A DNA stretch of 64,000 nucleotides from Pseudomonadota bacterium (GCA_018242365.1 JAFECB010000023.1:62001-126000); one strand, 5' to 3'. Positions 10,314 to 19,820 are shown, counted from the first letter of the stretch. The notes: generated by a model from the sequence alone, not told the origin. A program made the numbers and translations.

Positions 10314-10769
10314 CTACCCCACCGCCCGCTTCACCAGCGCAGCGATTTTCTTTTCTTCCGCAGTGCTCAAGGTTTGCAGTGCGAAGGCGGTCGCCCACAT
10401 CGCACCATCGTCCAGCTTGGCGGTGTCGTTGAACCCGAAGGTGGCATAGCGCGCACCGAACCGCGACGCCGGCTGGAAGAAGCACACCACCTTGCCTTCC
10501 GCATCGGCATACGCCGGCATGCCGTACCAGGTCTTCGCGGCCAGTTGCGGCGCGGCCGCCTTGACGATGGCGTGCAATCGCGTGGCCATGCTGCGATCCG
10601 GCTCCGGCAAGCTGGCGACTTTCGCCAGCAACGCGGCCTCGCCATCGGCCTTGTTCTTTTCCGCCTTCAGCTCGCGCACGCGGTCGCGCATCGCAGCCTT
10701 CTCGTCGGCGCTGAATCCGGATGCGCTTTTACTCGTCGCCTTTGCGGACTTATTGGCAGCTGGACTCAT
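10314..10769 (-). CDS. DUF1801 domain protein
   Basis: 151 residues. The N-terminal 45 are lysine- and alanine-rich and predicted disordered; the rest matches the DUF1801/YdhG-like fold, with TWYGMPAYADAEGKVVCFF and a phenylalanine-rich strand RYATFGFND. Family members are small cytoplasmic proteins, one of them described as an iron chaperone, but most lack a known role. Transcribed towards rnpB, divergent from the glutathione transferase. No function is proposed. Confidence 0.75.
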   Translation of the reverse strand: MSPAANKSAKATSKSASGFSADEKAAMRDRVRELKAEKNKADGEAALLAKVASLPEPDRSMATRLHAIVKAAAPQLAAKTWYGMPAYADAEGKVVCFFQPASRFGARYATFGFNDTAKLDDGAMWATAFALQTLSTAEEKKIAALVKRAVG

Positions 10770-10876
10770 GTGCGCGCATCACTGAAGGCGAAAGGCACAC
10801 TACCACCTCGATGCGATTGCATGTCGAATTCCGTCACCACCATTCGTCGTAGAGTCAACAGCCACCGGAGTTCCGC

Positions 10877-11539
10877 ATGTCCACGCCCAGCCTGCGCCTG
10901 TACGCCCATCCGTTTTCGTCCTATTGCCAGAAGGTGCTGACGGCGCTGTACGAAAACACCACGCCGTTCGACTACCGCAGTCTGGAAGACGCACAGAACA
11001 GTACCGAACTGGCCGCGCTGTGGCCGATGAAACGCTTCCCGGTGCTGACGGATGGATCGCGCACGGTGCTGGAAGCCAGCTGCATCATCGAATACCTCCA
11101 CATCCACCATCCCGGCCCGGCGCGCCTGCTCCCGGACGATGCCGACGCCGCGCTGGAGGTACGGATGCTGGACCGCTTCTTCGACAACTACATTTCAACG
11201 CCGCAGCAGAAGGTGGTGTTCGACCGTCTGTGCGCCGAGGCCGACCGCGACCCGCACGGCGTGACCAAAGCCCGCGCGATGCTGGAGACCTCTTATGCGT
11301 GGCTGGATGCCCGTATGGCGGGACGCGAGTGGGCCACTGGCGATACCTTTTCACTGGCCGATTGCGGCGCTGCACCGTTCCTGTTTTACGCCGACTGGAC
11401 CCACGCCATCGACCCGCGTTTCCGCCATGTACACGCCTATCGCCAGCGTCTGCTCGCGCGCGCCTCGTTCAAGCGCGCGGTGGACGAAGCACGCCCGTTC
11501 CGCGCGTATTTTCCGCTGGGCGCGCCGGACCGGGATTGA
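10877..11539 (+). CDS. Glutathione S-transferase family protein
   Basis: 220 residues with an N-terminal thioredoxin-like domain (LRLYAHPFSSYCQKVLTAL, then KRFPVLTDG and the glutathione-contacting LEASCIIEYL) and an all-helical C-terminal domain with GDTFSLADCGAAPFLFYADW. Ser/Cys at the tip of helix 1 (SSYC) is the likely thiol-contact site. Probably detoxifies electrophiles with glutathione; the substrate cannot be read from sequence. A CGGAG ribosome site precedes the ATG. Convergent with rsmI, 28 bp apart. Confidence 0.9.
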   Translation: MSTPSLRLYAHPFSSYCQKVLTALYENTTPFDYRSLEDAQNSTELAALWPMKRFPVLTDGSRTVLEASCIIEYLHIHHPGPARLLPDDADAALEVRMLDRFFDNYISTPQQKVVFDRLCAEADRDPHGVTKARAMLETSYAWLDARMAGREWATGDTFSLADCGAAPFLFYADWTHAIDPRFRHVHAYRQRLLARASFKRAVDEARPFRAYFPLGAPDRD

Positions 11540-11567
11540 GGCCTAGCCAGTCTCGAACCAAACGCCG

Positions 11568-12392
11568 TCATTCCATTCCGTACAAAGCCTTGCGCGGCGC
11601 GCCCGACAGCTCCGCGGCGAGTTTGGCGGCGGTCGATGGCGGCAGGTGCTGGCTGAGTTTGGCGTACAGGCGACGGCCTTCGATGATCCTGGCGTCGGCA
11701 TCATCCTCGGCCCCGTGCACCAGCAGCACGAATTCGCCCTTGCGTTGGTCAGCATCGACTTCGACCCTGGCCTGCAACTGGGCCAGGGTGCCGTCGAGCA
11801 CGGTCTCGAACAGTTTGGTAAGTTCGCGTGCCAATACCGCCCTGCGCTGCCCGCCGAACGCCTGCACCATGTCGGCAAGGGTGTCCTCGATGCGGTGTGA
11901 GGATTCATAGAAGATCAGCGTCCGCGTTTCCGCAGCCAGCGCCTGCAAGCGCTCACGACGGGCATTGGACTTGGCCGGCAGGAAGCCTTCGAAGGCGAAG
12001 CGATCACTCGGCAGACCGGCCACGCTGAGCGCGGCGATCAGCGCACTGGCACCGGGAACCGGCGACACCTTGACCCCGGCCGCGCGCGCCGCCTGCACCA
12101 GCCGGAAGCCGGGATCGGACACCAGCGGCGTGCCGGCATCGGAGACCAGCGCCAGCGATTCACCGGCCTGCAGGCGCACGACGATCCGCGCCGCGATGGC
12201 ATCTTCGTTATGTTCGTGCAGGGCCAGCAGGGGCGTGGAAATCCCGAAATGGGACAGCAATTGCCCGCTGCGGCGGGTGTCTTCGGCGCAGATGCCGGCG
12301 ACGCTGCGCAGCGTGTCCAGCGCGCGCGGGCTGATATCGCCGAGGTTGCCGATCGGCGTGGCGACCACAAAGAGCGTTCCGGTCCCACCCAT
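11568..12392 (-). CDS. rsmI: 16S rRNA (cytidine-1402-2'-O)-methyltransferase RsmI
   Basis: 274 residues of the SAM-dependent tetrapyrrole-methylase fold. Motifs: ATPIGNLGDIS at 11-21, AEDTRRSG near 37, LVSDAGTPLVSDPGF near 84, PVPGASA near 111 and FYESSHRIEDTL near 163. It methylates the ribose of C1402 in 16S rRNA, the same base RsmH modifies. Divergent from lpoA, as in many proteobacteria where rsmI, lpoA and yraN are neighbours. Confidence 0.97.
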   Translation of the reverse strand: MGGTGTLFVVATPIGNLGDISPRALDTLRSVAGICAEDTRRSGQLLSHFGISTPLLALHEHNEDAIAARIVVRLQAGESLALVSDAGTPLVSDPGFRLVQAARAAGVKVSPVPGASALIAALSVAGLPSDRFAFEGFLPAKSNARRERLQALAAETRTLIFYESSHRIEDTLADMVQAFGGQRRAVLARELTKLFETVLDGTLAQLQARVEVDADQRKGEFVLLVHGAEDDADARIIEGRRLYAKLSQHLPPSTAAKLAAELSGAPRKALYGME

Positions 12393-12412
12393 GCCTGCAT
12401 CCGTCCACGCGT

Positions 12413-12418
12413 TAGAAT
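12413..12418 (+). promoter_or_regulatory. Candidate -10 element for lpoA
   Basis: TAGAAT in the 67-bp gap between the divergent rsmI and lpoA genes, 42 bp before the lpoA ATG. It matches five of six consensus positions. No convincing -35 was found at 16-18 bp. Confidence 0.35.
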
Positions 12419-12459
12419 CGCCTTCAGTTTATCGACAGGCGTCCAAGACCGTGGCCTTG

Positions 12460-13806
12460 ATGCGATCACTCCCCCTGATCCTGGCGTTGGCGCTCGCCGG
12501 TTGCGCCGGTGTTTCCAACGTCTCGCGCACGCCCGTGGCACATGCGTACTCCGGCGCGTTTTCAGAAGCGCGGGGGCTCGCTGCAAATCACGCCGGCCTC
12601 AGCGGGCAGGCCCGCCGCGACAATGGCGCGGCAATCGACCGCCTGCTCGCCCAGCTCGACGACACCAGCCTTGCACGCGATGCCGCCCGGCTGACGGCCG
12701 GCGATCCGCTGTACAACTTCGCCGGTCGCGCCCTGCTGCGTCGTGGCTTGCCGCTGCCGCATGCCTTTGATCGCGGCGATGCCAGCTTTGGCGACGCCGG
12801 CAGACCGCCAGCCGCTGGCGATGGCTATCGCCCTCCACTGCGGGTCGGCCTGCTGTTGCCGATGTCCGGCAGCCAGGCAGCGGTGGCCGCTGCCGTTCGC
12901 GATGGCTATCTGACCGGCTATTACGGCGAATCACGTCGTCGCCCGACGCTGCGGTTCTACGACACCAGCGCAGGCTTTGCCGCCGCCTATGCGCGCGCGG
13001 CTGCCGATGGAAATGACCTGCTGGTCGGCCCGTTGACCCGCGAAAATGTCGATGCGGCCTTCACCGATGACACCCCGGATGTCCCGCTGCTGGCGCTCAA
13101 TCGCGGCAGCAAGAGCCCGTCACCCGGCAGCGCAGCGTTTTCACTGTCTCCCGAGGACGAGGGCGTGAGCCTCGCCCAGGCATTGATCGACCGTGGCAGC
13201 CACGCCGTGCTGATCATCGCGGGCAGCGAAGACGTGCAGCGGCGCACTACAGAGTCCGCCAAGGCCGCGCTGGAACGCCGCGGCGTGCGCATCATCGGCG
13301 ATCTCGGCTACAGCGCGCAGATGAGCGATGCGCTGAAGGCGCCCGCCGGCGCATCGCCGGATGCCATCCTGCTGATCCTGAAAGGGCCGCAAGCCCGCAC
13401 GCTTGCACCGCAACTGGCGACGGCCGGGTTGTCCGGGCTGCCGCGCCTCGCCAGTTCGCAGATTCTGGTCGGCACCGGCAAGGCAAGTGATGACGCGGCG
13501 CTGGATGGCATCATCTTCCCGACCGAGACCTGGCTGGTGCAACGCGTGCCCGGCCTGCCTTCGCAATCGAGTGCGGCGGCGCAGGCGCGCACCGCCAAGG
13601 GCCCGGCCGCGCGACTGTTCGCCTTCGGTTATGACGCGTGGCTGCTGACCGGGCATCTGGAACAGTTGGCGCTGGATCCCAATGCCCGCGTCGCCGGTGC
13701 CACCGGTCGCTTGAGTCTGGATGGCTTCGGCAACATCCTGCGTCGCCCGAGCTGGTCGCAATTCACCGGCGGCGTGCCGGTGTCGCTGGGCGATGGCGCA
13801 CGCTGA
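12460..13806 (+). CDS. lpoA: Penicillin-binding protein activator LpoA/LppC family lipoprotein
   Basis: Outer-membrane lipoprotein family that activates PBP1A from the periplasm. The lipobox LAGC gives a lipidated Cys15. I start at the ATG at 12460; a GTG at 12451 in frame is also possible. From about residue 125 the LppC domain follows ([22 protein letters not shown], then [16 protein letters not shown] and PLLALNRG), a periplasmic-binding-protein fold. At 448 residues it is much shorter than E. coli LpoA (678) because most of the N-terminal TPR domain is missing. yraN overlaps its end. Confidence 0.88.
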   Translation: MRSLPLILALALAGCAGVSNVSRTPVAHAYSGAFSEARGLAANHAGLSGQARRDNGAAIDRLLAQLDDTSLARDAARLTAGDPLYNFAGRALLRRGLPLPHAFDRGDASFGDAGRPPAAGDGYRPPLRVGLLLPMSGSQAAVAAAVRDGYLTGYYGESRRRPTLRFYDTSAGFAAAYARAAADGNDLLVGPLTRENVDAAFTDDTPDVPLLALNRGSKSPSPGSAAFSLSPEDEGVSLAQALIDRGSHAVLIIAGSEDVQRRTTESAKAALERRGVRIIGDLGYSAQMSDALKAPAGASPDAILLILKGPQARTLAPQLATAGLSGLPRLASSQILVGTGKASDDAALDGIIFPTETWLVQRVPGLPSQSSAAAQARTAKGPAARLFAFGYDAWLLTGHLEQLALDPNARVAGATGRLSLDGFGNILRRPSWSQFTGGVPVSLGDGAR

Positions 13807-14176
13807 GCCGGATCGACACGCCCGCGGCGCGGCCAGCGAGGATGCCGCGCTGCTGTTCCTGCAATCACGCGGGCTGCGGCTGCTGGAACGCAATGCACAG
13901 CAGCGTGGCGGCGAGCTGGATCTGGTGATGCAGGACGGCGACAGCGTGGTGTTTGTCGAAGTGCGCTACCGGGAACATGCAGCCTTCGGTGGCGGCGCGG
14001 CCTCGGTGGATCGCAGCAAGCGCAAGCGGTTGGTGCGTGCCGCGCAACAGTTCCTCGCGACGCATCCACGCCATGCCAATGCGCCCTGCCGGTTCGACGT
14101 GATCGCCGCCCATGGCGACCCGACGCAACCGACGCTCGACTGGCTGCGCGACGCCTTCCGCGCGGATGAGTGCTGA
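13793..14176 (+). CDS. yraN: UPF0102 family protein YraN
   Basis: 127 residues from the ATG at 13793, overlapping the end of lpoA by 14 bp. The fold is predicted Holliday-junction-resolvase/restriction-nuclease-like: [22 protein letters not shown] gives the E..D...FVEV nuclease core, followed by [13 protein letters not shown]. No activity is firmly assigned to the family. An in-frame extension upstream lies wholly within lpoA and is rejected. The stop shares one base with the next gene's ATG. Confidence 0.9.
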   Translation: MAHAEPDRHARGAASEDAALLFLQSRGLRLLERNAQQRGGELDLVMQDGDSVVFVEVRYREHAAFGGGAASVDRSKRKRLVRAAQQFLATHPRHANAPCRFDVIAAHGDPTQPTLDWLRDAFRADEC

Positions 14177-15558
14177 TGTCCGACCTGCCCGCCGACTTTG
14201 CCGACGCGATGAACGCCCTGCTGGGTGATGGCTGGAATACCGATCTTGCCACACGTGAAGCCCACGCCAGCGACGATTCCCGCCGCAGCGTCCTGCCTGC
14301 CGCGGTGGCACTCCCGCAGACCCGCGAACACGTACAGGCCATCGTCCGCGCTTGTCGTCAGCACCGGATCCCGATCATCGCCCGTGGTGCAGGCACCGCC
14401 ACCACCGGCGCGGCGGTGCCGGTGGACGGTGGCGTGGTGGTGTCGTTTACGCGGATGAACCGCATCCTTGCCATCCGCGCCGAAGACCGCTGCGCGGTGG
14501 TGGAACCGGGTGTACGCAACGGCGAACTGCAACAAGCGCTACAGCCACACGGCCTGTTCTGGCCGCCGGATCCTTCCAGCTTCGAGACCTGCAGCATCGG
14601 CGGCAACCTCGCCACCAATGCCGGCGGCCCACGCGCAGTGAAATATGGCGTCACCCGCGACAACGTGCTCGGTCTGGTTGCCGTTACCGGCACCGGCGCG
14701 CTGATCCATGTGGGTGGTGCTTATACGAAGTGTTCCTCCGGATACGACCTCAGCCGCCTGCTGGTCGGCAGCGAAGGCACGCTGGCGCTGATCGTCGAAG
14801 CGACCTTGAAGCTCGCGCCGCGACCACAGGCGCAAGCTGGTCTGCGTGCGTTCTATCGCGATGCCAGCAGCGCCGCCGCGGCCGTTTCGCGCCTGATGGC
14901 GCAACCCGTGGTACCGGCGATGCTGGAATTCATGGATCACCGTAGCCTCGCGCTGTTGCGGCAGAACGGCAGCGATGTTCCCGAGGCCGGCGCGATGCTG
15001 TTGATCGAGGCCGACGGCAGTCACGAGGCTCTGCCCGATATCCTTGCCGCGCTCGGTGCTGCCGCCGAAGGCGAGGGCCTGCTGGACATCGACGTGGCGC
15101 AAGACGGCGCCGCCCGCGACCGGCTGTGGGCCGCCCGTCGCGCGCTCTCGCCGGCCCTGCGCAGCATTGCACCGGGCAAGATCAACGAAGACGTGGTGGT
15201 GCCGGTGTCGCAGGTCCCGGCCCTGGTGGCCGGCATTGAGGCGCTGGCAGAGGAATTCGCGCTGCCCATCGTCAGCTTCGGCCACGCCGGCAACGGCAAC
15301 CTGCACGTCAACATCCTGTATCACCCCGACGATGCCGACGAATCCGAACGCGCGCGCGCCGCCCTGCCGCGCGTGTTCGCGCTGGCCTTGTCGCTCGGCG
15401 GCGCGTTATCCGGCGAACATGGCATCGGCCTGACCAAGCGCGACCACATGGCCACCGCCTTCGATGCCGCAACGCTGGCAGCGATGCATGCGATCAAGCA
15501 GGCCTTCGATCCCGAAGGGATCCTCAATCCCGGCAAATTGCTGCCGGATCCGGGCTGA
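14176..15558 (+). CDS. FAD-binding oxidase, D-lactate/2-hydroxyglutarate dehydrogenase type
   Basis: 460 residues of the GlcD/DLD superfamily. The N-terminal FAD domain (PCMH type) has IIARGAGTATTGAAVP near 71 and PPDPSSFETCSIGGNLATNAGG near 131. The C-terminal FAD-oxidase domain has FGHAGNGNLHVNILYH near 374 and SGEHGIGLTKR near 413. It would oxidise a D-2-hydroxy acid; D-lactate, D-2-hydroxyglutarate and glycolate cannot be told apart by eye. A GTG two codons earlier is possible, but the ATG at 14176 gives a TGATG coupling with yraN. No iron-sulfur partner is adjacent. Confidence 0.87.
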   Translation: MSDLPADFADAMNALLGDGWNTDLATREAHASDDSRRSVLPAAVALPQTREHVQAIVRACRQHRIPIIARGAGTATTGAAVPVDGGVVVSFTRMNRILAIRAEDRCAVVEPGVRNGELQQALQPHGLFWPPDPSSFETCSIGGNLATNAGGPRAVKYGVTRDNVLGLVAVTGTGALIHVGGAYTKCSSGYDLSRLLVGSEGTLALIVEATLKLAPRPQAQAGLRAFYRDASSAAAAVSRLMAQPVVPAMLEFMDHRSLALLRQNGSDVPEAGAMLLIEADGSHEALPDILAALGAAAEGEGLLDIDVAQDGAARDRLWAARRALSPALRSIAPGKINEDVVVPVSQVPALVAGIEALAEEFALPIVSFGHAGNGNLHVNILYHPDDADESERARAALPRVFALALSLGGALSGEHGIGLTKRDHMATAFDAATLAAMHAIKQAFDPEGILNPGKLLPDPG

Positions 15559-15645
15559 TTGCCACGTGACGGGTGACTTCCGGCCTATCAGTGATCCGAT
15601 GCAGTTGGCGCAGAATCCAATCTCCCGTCGCCCGCGAGTCACCCG

Positions 15646-17625
15646 ATGAAGCCGAGGATCCCGGTTACCCTGCTGTGCGTCCTCACCATTGCCGTGGGCG
15701 TTTCAACACCGGCCCACGCGCAGCAGGCGGCTTCCCCGTTCGACCCGCAAGCCCTGTTCGCGCCACTGCAACTGCCCAACCCGGCCAACGCCATCCGCGA
15801 TGGCGCCGGTCGCCCTGGCAGCGCGTTCTGGCAGAACCGCGCCGATTATTCGATCAGCGCGCGCATCGATCCGGCCACCCGCAGCCTGCACGGCGAAGAA
15901 ACCATCACCTACACCAACCACAGCCCGGACGCGCTGGACGTGCTGTGGCTGCAGCTCGACCAGAACGCCTACAAGCCCGACTCGCGCGGCGCGCTGACTT
16001 CGCCGTGGCCGAAGAAGCCGGGCATGTCCACCGAGGGCTACCAGCTCGACGCGGTGGAGATCGATGGCAAGTCGCTGCACTATCTGGTTGACGACACCCG
16101 CCTGCGCGTCGACCTGCCGACCGCGCTGCGCGGCCACGGCGGCCAGATCAAATTGCACATCCGCTACCACTACACCGTGCCCGGCACCTGGGGCGGGCGC
16201 ACCGCGATCACGCCGACCAGGAACGGCGACATCTACGAAATCGCGCAGTGGTTCCCACGCATGGCGGTGTACGACGACCTGCGCGGCTGGGACACCCTGC
16301 CCTATCTCGGTTCGGAGTTTTATCTCGAATACGGCACGATCGATTACGCCGTGACGGTGCCGTGGAACTGGATCGTCGCCGGCTCCGGCGAATTGATGAA
16401 CCCCGCCGAAGTGCTGACCGCCGCGCAGCAGCAGCGGCTGGCACAGGCGGCGCAGAGCAACACCACCGTCTACATCCGCAAACCCGAGGAAGTGGGTGAC
16501 CCGGCCTCGCACCCGACCCGCAGCGGCACGCAGACATGGCGTTTCCACATGAGCCCGACTCGCGACGTGGCCTTCGCCGCTTCGCCCGCCTTCGTCTGGG
16601 ATGCCGCGCGGGTCAACCTGCCGGAAGGCAAGCATGCGCTGGCGATGTCGGTGTACCCGGTCGAGGGCGTGGGCAAGGACAAGTGGGACCGTTCCACCGA
16701 ATACCTGAAAGGCGCGCTGGAGCATTTCTCGTCGAAGTGGGCACCGTATCCGTGGCCGGTGGCGATCAACCTCGGTGGCCACGGCGCCGGCATGGAATAC
16801 CCGGGCATCGTGTTCGACGGGTACGAGGATGGCGGCAAGTTCCTGTTCTGGATCACCGCGCACGAGATCGGCCACACCTGGTTCCCGATGATGGTCGGCT
16901 CCAACGAGCGCCGCGAAGCCTTCATGGACGAAGCCTTCAACACCTTCATCGACGTCTATGCGCAGGACGCCTTCAACCACGGCGAATACGCGCCCAAGCG
17001 CGACGGCGAATACGCACCCGGCGGCGGCAATCCGGTCGACGAGATCCTGCCCTTGCTGGCCGACCCGCAGGCGCCAACCCTGATGGCCCTGCCCGACACG
17101 ATCAGCGAGAAATACCGGCATCCGCTGACCTACTTCAAGGGCGCGCTCGGGCTGGTGCTGCTGCGCGAACAGATCCTCGGCTCGGAGCGCTTCGACCCGG
17201 CCTTCCGCGCCTACATCGCCACCTGGAAGTGGCGGCATCCGACCTCATCGGATTTCTTCCGCTTCATGGAAAGCGCGGCCGGTGAGGATCTGTCGTGGTG
17301 GTGGCGCGGTTGGTATCTCAACAACTGGCAGCTCGACATGGGGATCACCGGTGCCAGCTACATCGACAACGATCCAGCCAAGGGCATCAAGGTGCAACTG
17401 CTGAGCCGGCAGAAGCTGGTGATGCCGGCAACATTGCGCCTCGTGTTTGCCGATGGCAGCCAACGCAACCTGCGCGTTCCGGTGGAAGCATGGCGTTATG
17501 GCGGGACACCCTCGATCACCGTCGACAGCAACCAGCCCGTCACCCAGTTGACGCTTGATCCCGACCACGCACTGCCGGACGCTGATCGCAGCAACAACGA
17601 CTACCGGGTTCCCGCCGCGAAGTAG
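15646..17625 (+). CDS. Exported M1 family metallopeptidase
   Basis: 659 residues. A signal peptide (cleavage likely after PAHAQ, about residue 26) targets it out of the cytoplasm. The zinc site is HEIGHTWF with the distal Glu in FMDEAFNTF, the HExxH-x18-E pattern of gluzincins. The usual GxMEN substrate motif appears as GAGMEYPG just before. An N-terminal beta-sandwich region starts with DYSISARIDPATRSLHGEETITY. It probably trims peptides outside the inner membrane. It may be a substrate of the type II secretion system, but nothing here shows that. Confidence 0.9.
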   Translation: MKPRIPVTLLCVLTIAVGVSTPAHAQQAASPFDPQALFAPLQLPNPANAIRDGAGRPGSAFWQNRADYSISARIDPATRSLHGEETITYTNHSPDALDVLWLQLDQNAYKPDSRGALTSPWPKKPGMSTEGYQLDAVEIDGKSLHYLVDDTRLRVDLPTALRGHGGQIKLHIRYHYTVPGTWGGRTAITPTRNGDIYEIAQWFPRMAVYDDLRGWDTLPYLGSEFYLEYGTIDYAVTVPWNWIVAGSGELMNPAEVLTAAQQQRLAQAAQSNTTVYIRKPEEVGDPASHPTRSGTQTWRFHMSPTRDVAFAASPAFVWDAARVNLPEGKHALAMSVYPVEGVGKDKWDRSTEYLKGALEHFSSKWAPYPWPVAINLGGHGAGMEYPGIVFDGYEDGGKFLFWITAHEIGHTWFPMMVGSNERREAFMDEAFNTFIDVYAQDAFNHGEYAPKRDGEYAPGGGNPVDEILPLLADPQAPTLMALPDTISEKYRHPLTYFKGALGLVLLREQILGSERFDPAFRAYIATWKWRHPTSSDFFRFMESAAGEDLSWWWRGWYLNNWQLDMGITGASYIDNDPAKGIKVQLLSRQKLVMPATLRLVFADGSQRNLRVPVEAWRYGGTPSITVDSNQPVTQLTLDPDHALPDADRSNNDYRVPAAK

Positions 17626-17640
17626 AACCCATGCAATCCA

Positions 17641-17677
17641 CCGCGCAAGCGTCCCCCGCGCGGGGCGACGCTTGCGG
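17641..17677. terminator. Hairpin between convergent genes
   Basis: Arms GCAAGCGTC (17645-17653) and GACGCTTGC (17667-17675) enclose a further CCCC/GGGG stem. It lies in the 62-bp gap between the M1 peptidase and thiL, which converge. There is no T-run, so termination from either side is an inference from position. Confidence 0.45.
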
Positions 17678-17687
17678 AATGCGTGTG

Positions 17688-18647
17688 TCAGCCCAGCCCG
17701 AAGTGCTCGTAACCGGCGTTTTGCGGTCGCCAGGGCCGGCCTTGCGCACACACGGCATCCACCCCGTTGCCTGCACGGATGCAGCCGATTCGCGTCACCT
17801 GGGTCGCGCAGGCCTGCGCGGCCGCAAGCACCTCGGCCCGCGCGCGGGCCGGCGCAGTGAAACACAACTCGTAATCATCGCCGCCGGTCGCCTGCAGGAT
17901 GCGTCGTTTTTCGAGATCGGCCGCCGCCTGCAAGGACGTGGACGCAGGCAGCGCATCCACCTCCAGCAACGCCGCGACACCGCTGGCCTTGCAGATATGC
18001 CCCAGATCGGCCAACAGGCCATCGGACACATCGATGCAGGCCGTCGCAATACCGCGCAAGGCTCGCCCAAGGGTAACGCGGGGCTGCGGGCGATCCAGGC
18101 GTTCACGCAGACTCGCCTCGATGCCGGTCTTGGCATGCCACTGGGCCAAGGCGCCGGCGGCATCCCCCAGGGTTCCGCTGACCCAGACCTCGTCGCCCAC
18201 GGTGGTGCCATCGCGGCGCAACGCCATGCCGGGCTCGATGAAGCCGCAGGCAGTGACGCCGATCGAGAGTGGCCCGCGGGTGGTATCACCGCCGACCAAG
18301 GCCACCTCGTGGCGCTGCGCCAGGCTCAGGAATCCATCGAGGAAGCCATCGACGAATCCGGGCGTCGCCTCCGGCAACGACAAGGACAGCGACAGGGTGC
18401 ACCAGGCAGGGCGCGCGCCCATCGCGGCCAGGTCCGACAGATTGACCGCCAGCGCCTTCCAGCCGATATCGAAAGGCGCGGTTTCCGCCGGGAAGTGCAC
18501 CCCGCGATTGAGCGTATCGGTGGTTACCGCCAGCTGCATCCCTGGCGGCGGACTCAACAGTGCGCAGTCATCCCCGATGCCGAGGATCACATCCTCGCGC
18601 GAACCTGCGCGCTGGCGGATGCGTGCGACCAGGTCGAATTCAAGCAT
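17688..18647 (-). CDS. thiL: Thiamine-monophosphate kinase
   Basis: Phosphorylates thiamine monophosphate to the active diphosphate cofactor. 319 residues of the PurM/ThiL ATP-binding fold: MLEFDLVARIRQRA, GIGDDCALL near 24, TTDTLNRGVHF near 42, AVNLSDLAAMGARP near 67 and GGDTTRGPLSIGVTACG near 118. Near the C-terminus GGDDYELCFTAP is present. Last gene of the run from nrdR to thiL, 50 bp after nusB; nusB-thiL neighbourship is widespread. Confidence 0.97.
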   Translation of the reverse strand: MLEFDLVARIRQRAGSREDVILGIGDDCALLSPPPGMQLAVTTDTLNRGVHFPAETAPFDIGWKALAVNLSDLAAMGARPAWCTLSLSLSLPEATPGFVDGFLDGFLSLAQRHEVALVGGDTTRGPLSIGVTACGFIEPGMALRRDGTTVGDEVWVSGTLGDAAGALAQWHAKTGIEASLRERLDRPQPRVTLGRALRGIATACIDVSDGLLADLGHICKASGVAALLEVDALPASTSLQAAADLEKRRILQATGGDDYELCFTAPARARAEVLAAAQACATQVTRIGCIRAGNGVDAVCAQGRPWRPQNAGYEHFGLG

Positions 18648-18697
18648 CCGGCCTTATCCGGCAGCGTTGCCTGCGTGCGTGCGTGCGAACAGGCACA

Positions 18698-19147
18698 TCA
18701 CTGCTGCGCCTCGATGCTGCGCAGCGCGGCGGCGGCCTTGTCCAGCACGCCATTGACATAGGTGTGGCCGTGCTCGGCACCGAAACGCTTGGTCGCCGCG
18801 ATAGCCTCGTTGATCACTACCCGGTAAGGGATGTCGGGCCGATAGACCAGCTCGTAGGCAGCGATGCGCAAGGCCGCGCGCTCGACCGGATCCACCTCAT
18901 CTACCTTGCGGTCGATGTAGGCCGCCAGCGCGCCATCCAGCTCGTCGACATGGCGCAAGACGCCGCGCACCAGATCCTCGAAATACTCGAGGTCGGCTTC
19001 CTCGTGTGCCTGCTCGTGGGCGAACTGCGCGATCAGCCCGCGCACGTCGCCACCGCTGAGCGACCACGCGTACAACGCCTGCAGCGCACGCCGGCGCGAA
19101 CGCGAACGCGCCACCGGATCGATCCCGTCCTTGCGATGTTTCATCAT
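18698..19147 (-). CDS. nusB: Transcription antitermination factor NusB
   Basis: 149 residues, all helical. The N-terminal basic stretch RSRSRRRALQALYAWSL is the RNA-binding arginine-rich region; YRVVINEAIAATKRFGAEHGHTYVNGVLDKAA is the family's C-terminal signature region. It binds boxA RNA with S10 and supports rRNA transcription. Two Met codons start the frame. The 193-bp gap to ribH upstream is filled by the five-hairpin element. Confidence 0.96.
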   Translation of the reverse strand: MMKHRKDGIDPVARSRSRRRALQALYAWSLSGGDVRGLIAQFAHEQAHEEADLEYFEDLVRGVLRHVDELDGALAAYIDRKVDEVDPVERAALRIAAYELVYRPDIPYRVVINEAIAATKRFGAEHGHTYVNGVLDKAAAALRSIEAQQ

Positions 19148-19173
19148 GTGTCAGCTCCCATCGCGATAGTTTA

Positions 19174-19327
19174 GGGCAATGCTGAAAATGTCCGTCCTGG
19201 ACATTTTCAGCACCGCCGAGTCCGGCACATGTCCGGACTCGGCTCACACGGATCAATCACTTGCGTGAATGCTCCGTGGCCGGCCATCCTTGGCCGGCAG
19301 GCAACGCTGATTTGATCAGCGTTGCCC
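19174..19327. repeat. Five-hairpin modular element, copy A
   Basis: Lies between ribH and nusB. Five stems in a row on the plus strand: perfect 14 bp (19180-19193 with 19199-19212), perfect 11 bp (19215-19225 with 19233-19243), imperfect 13 bp (19248-19260 with 19265-19277), perfect 8 bp (19279-19286 with 19291-19298) and perfect 12 bp (19300-19311 with 19315-19326). Its outer ends are inverted repeats, GGGCAATGCTGA and, read from the other end, GGGCAACGCTGA. A second copy lies inverted at 48541-48693. It could be a small non-autonomous mobile element, a structured RNA, or both. Family unknown to me. Confidence 0.85.
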
Positions 19328-19340
19328 TAGCCGCACACGC

Positions 19341-19820
19341 TCAGCGCAGGCCGGCCGCGAGCTTGCGCTGCAGGTCCACGATCTCGATTGCGGCCAACAC
19401 GGCTTCCTCGCCTTTGTTGCCGTGAACACCACCCGCCCGCGCCAGCGCGTCTTCCATGCGCTCGACCGCAAGCACGCCGTTGAGCACCGGCACCCCGGTT
19501 TCCAACGCCACCTGCATCAAGCCCTGCGCCGCGCCATCGGCCACTTCCTCGTAGTGGCGAGTGTCGCCACGCACCACGCAGCCCAGGGCAATGATCGCGG
19601 TGTGCAGCCCGGCCCGCGCCAGGTCGCGTGCGACCAGCGGCAATTCCCAAACGCCCGGCACCCGCACCACGTCCACCGCGGCCTCGGTGACGCCGTGGGC
19701 CTGCAACGCTGCGCGTGCGCCTTCCACCAGTGCATCGACGACATGCGGATGCCAGCGCCCGGCAAGGATCGCGAAGCGGGTATCCGCATGCGCGCGCAGA
19801 TCGCCTTCGTAGAGCGTCAT
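19341..19820 (-). CDS. ribH: 6,7-dimethyl-8-ribityllumazine synthase
   Basis: Condenses the ribBX product with the pyrimidine intermediate to give lumazine. 159 residues with [20 protein letters not shown], the substrate-binding [13 protein letters not shown] near 53, [15 protein letters not shown] near 80 (including the catalytic His) and NGVLAVE near 114. It sits 30 bp after ribBX; the intergenic element toward nusB may divide the operon or process its transcript. Confidence 0.97.
   Translation of the reverse strand: MTLYEGDLRAHADTRFAILAGRWHPHVVDALVEGARAALQAHGVTEAAVDVVRVPGVWELPLVARDLARAGLHTAIIALGCVVRGDTRHYEEVADGAAQGLMQVALETGVPVLNGVLAVERMEDALARAGGVHGNKGEEAVLAAIEIVDLQRKLAAGLR

Noticed and set aside
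11965..12459. 165-codon upstream extension of lpoA
   Set aside because: It runs across rsmI on the other strand and leaves no place for a signal peptide; the lipobox start at 12460 explains the protein.
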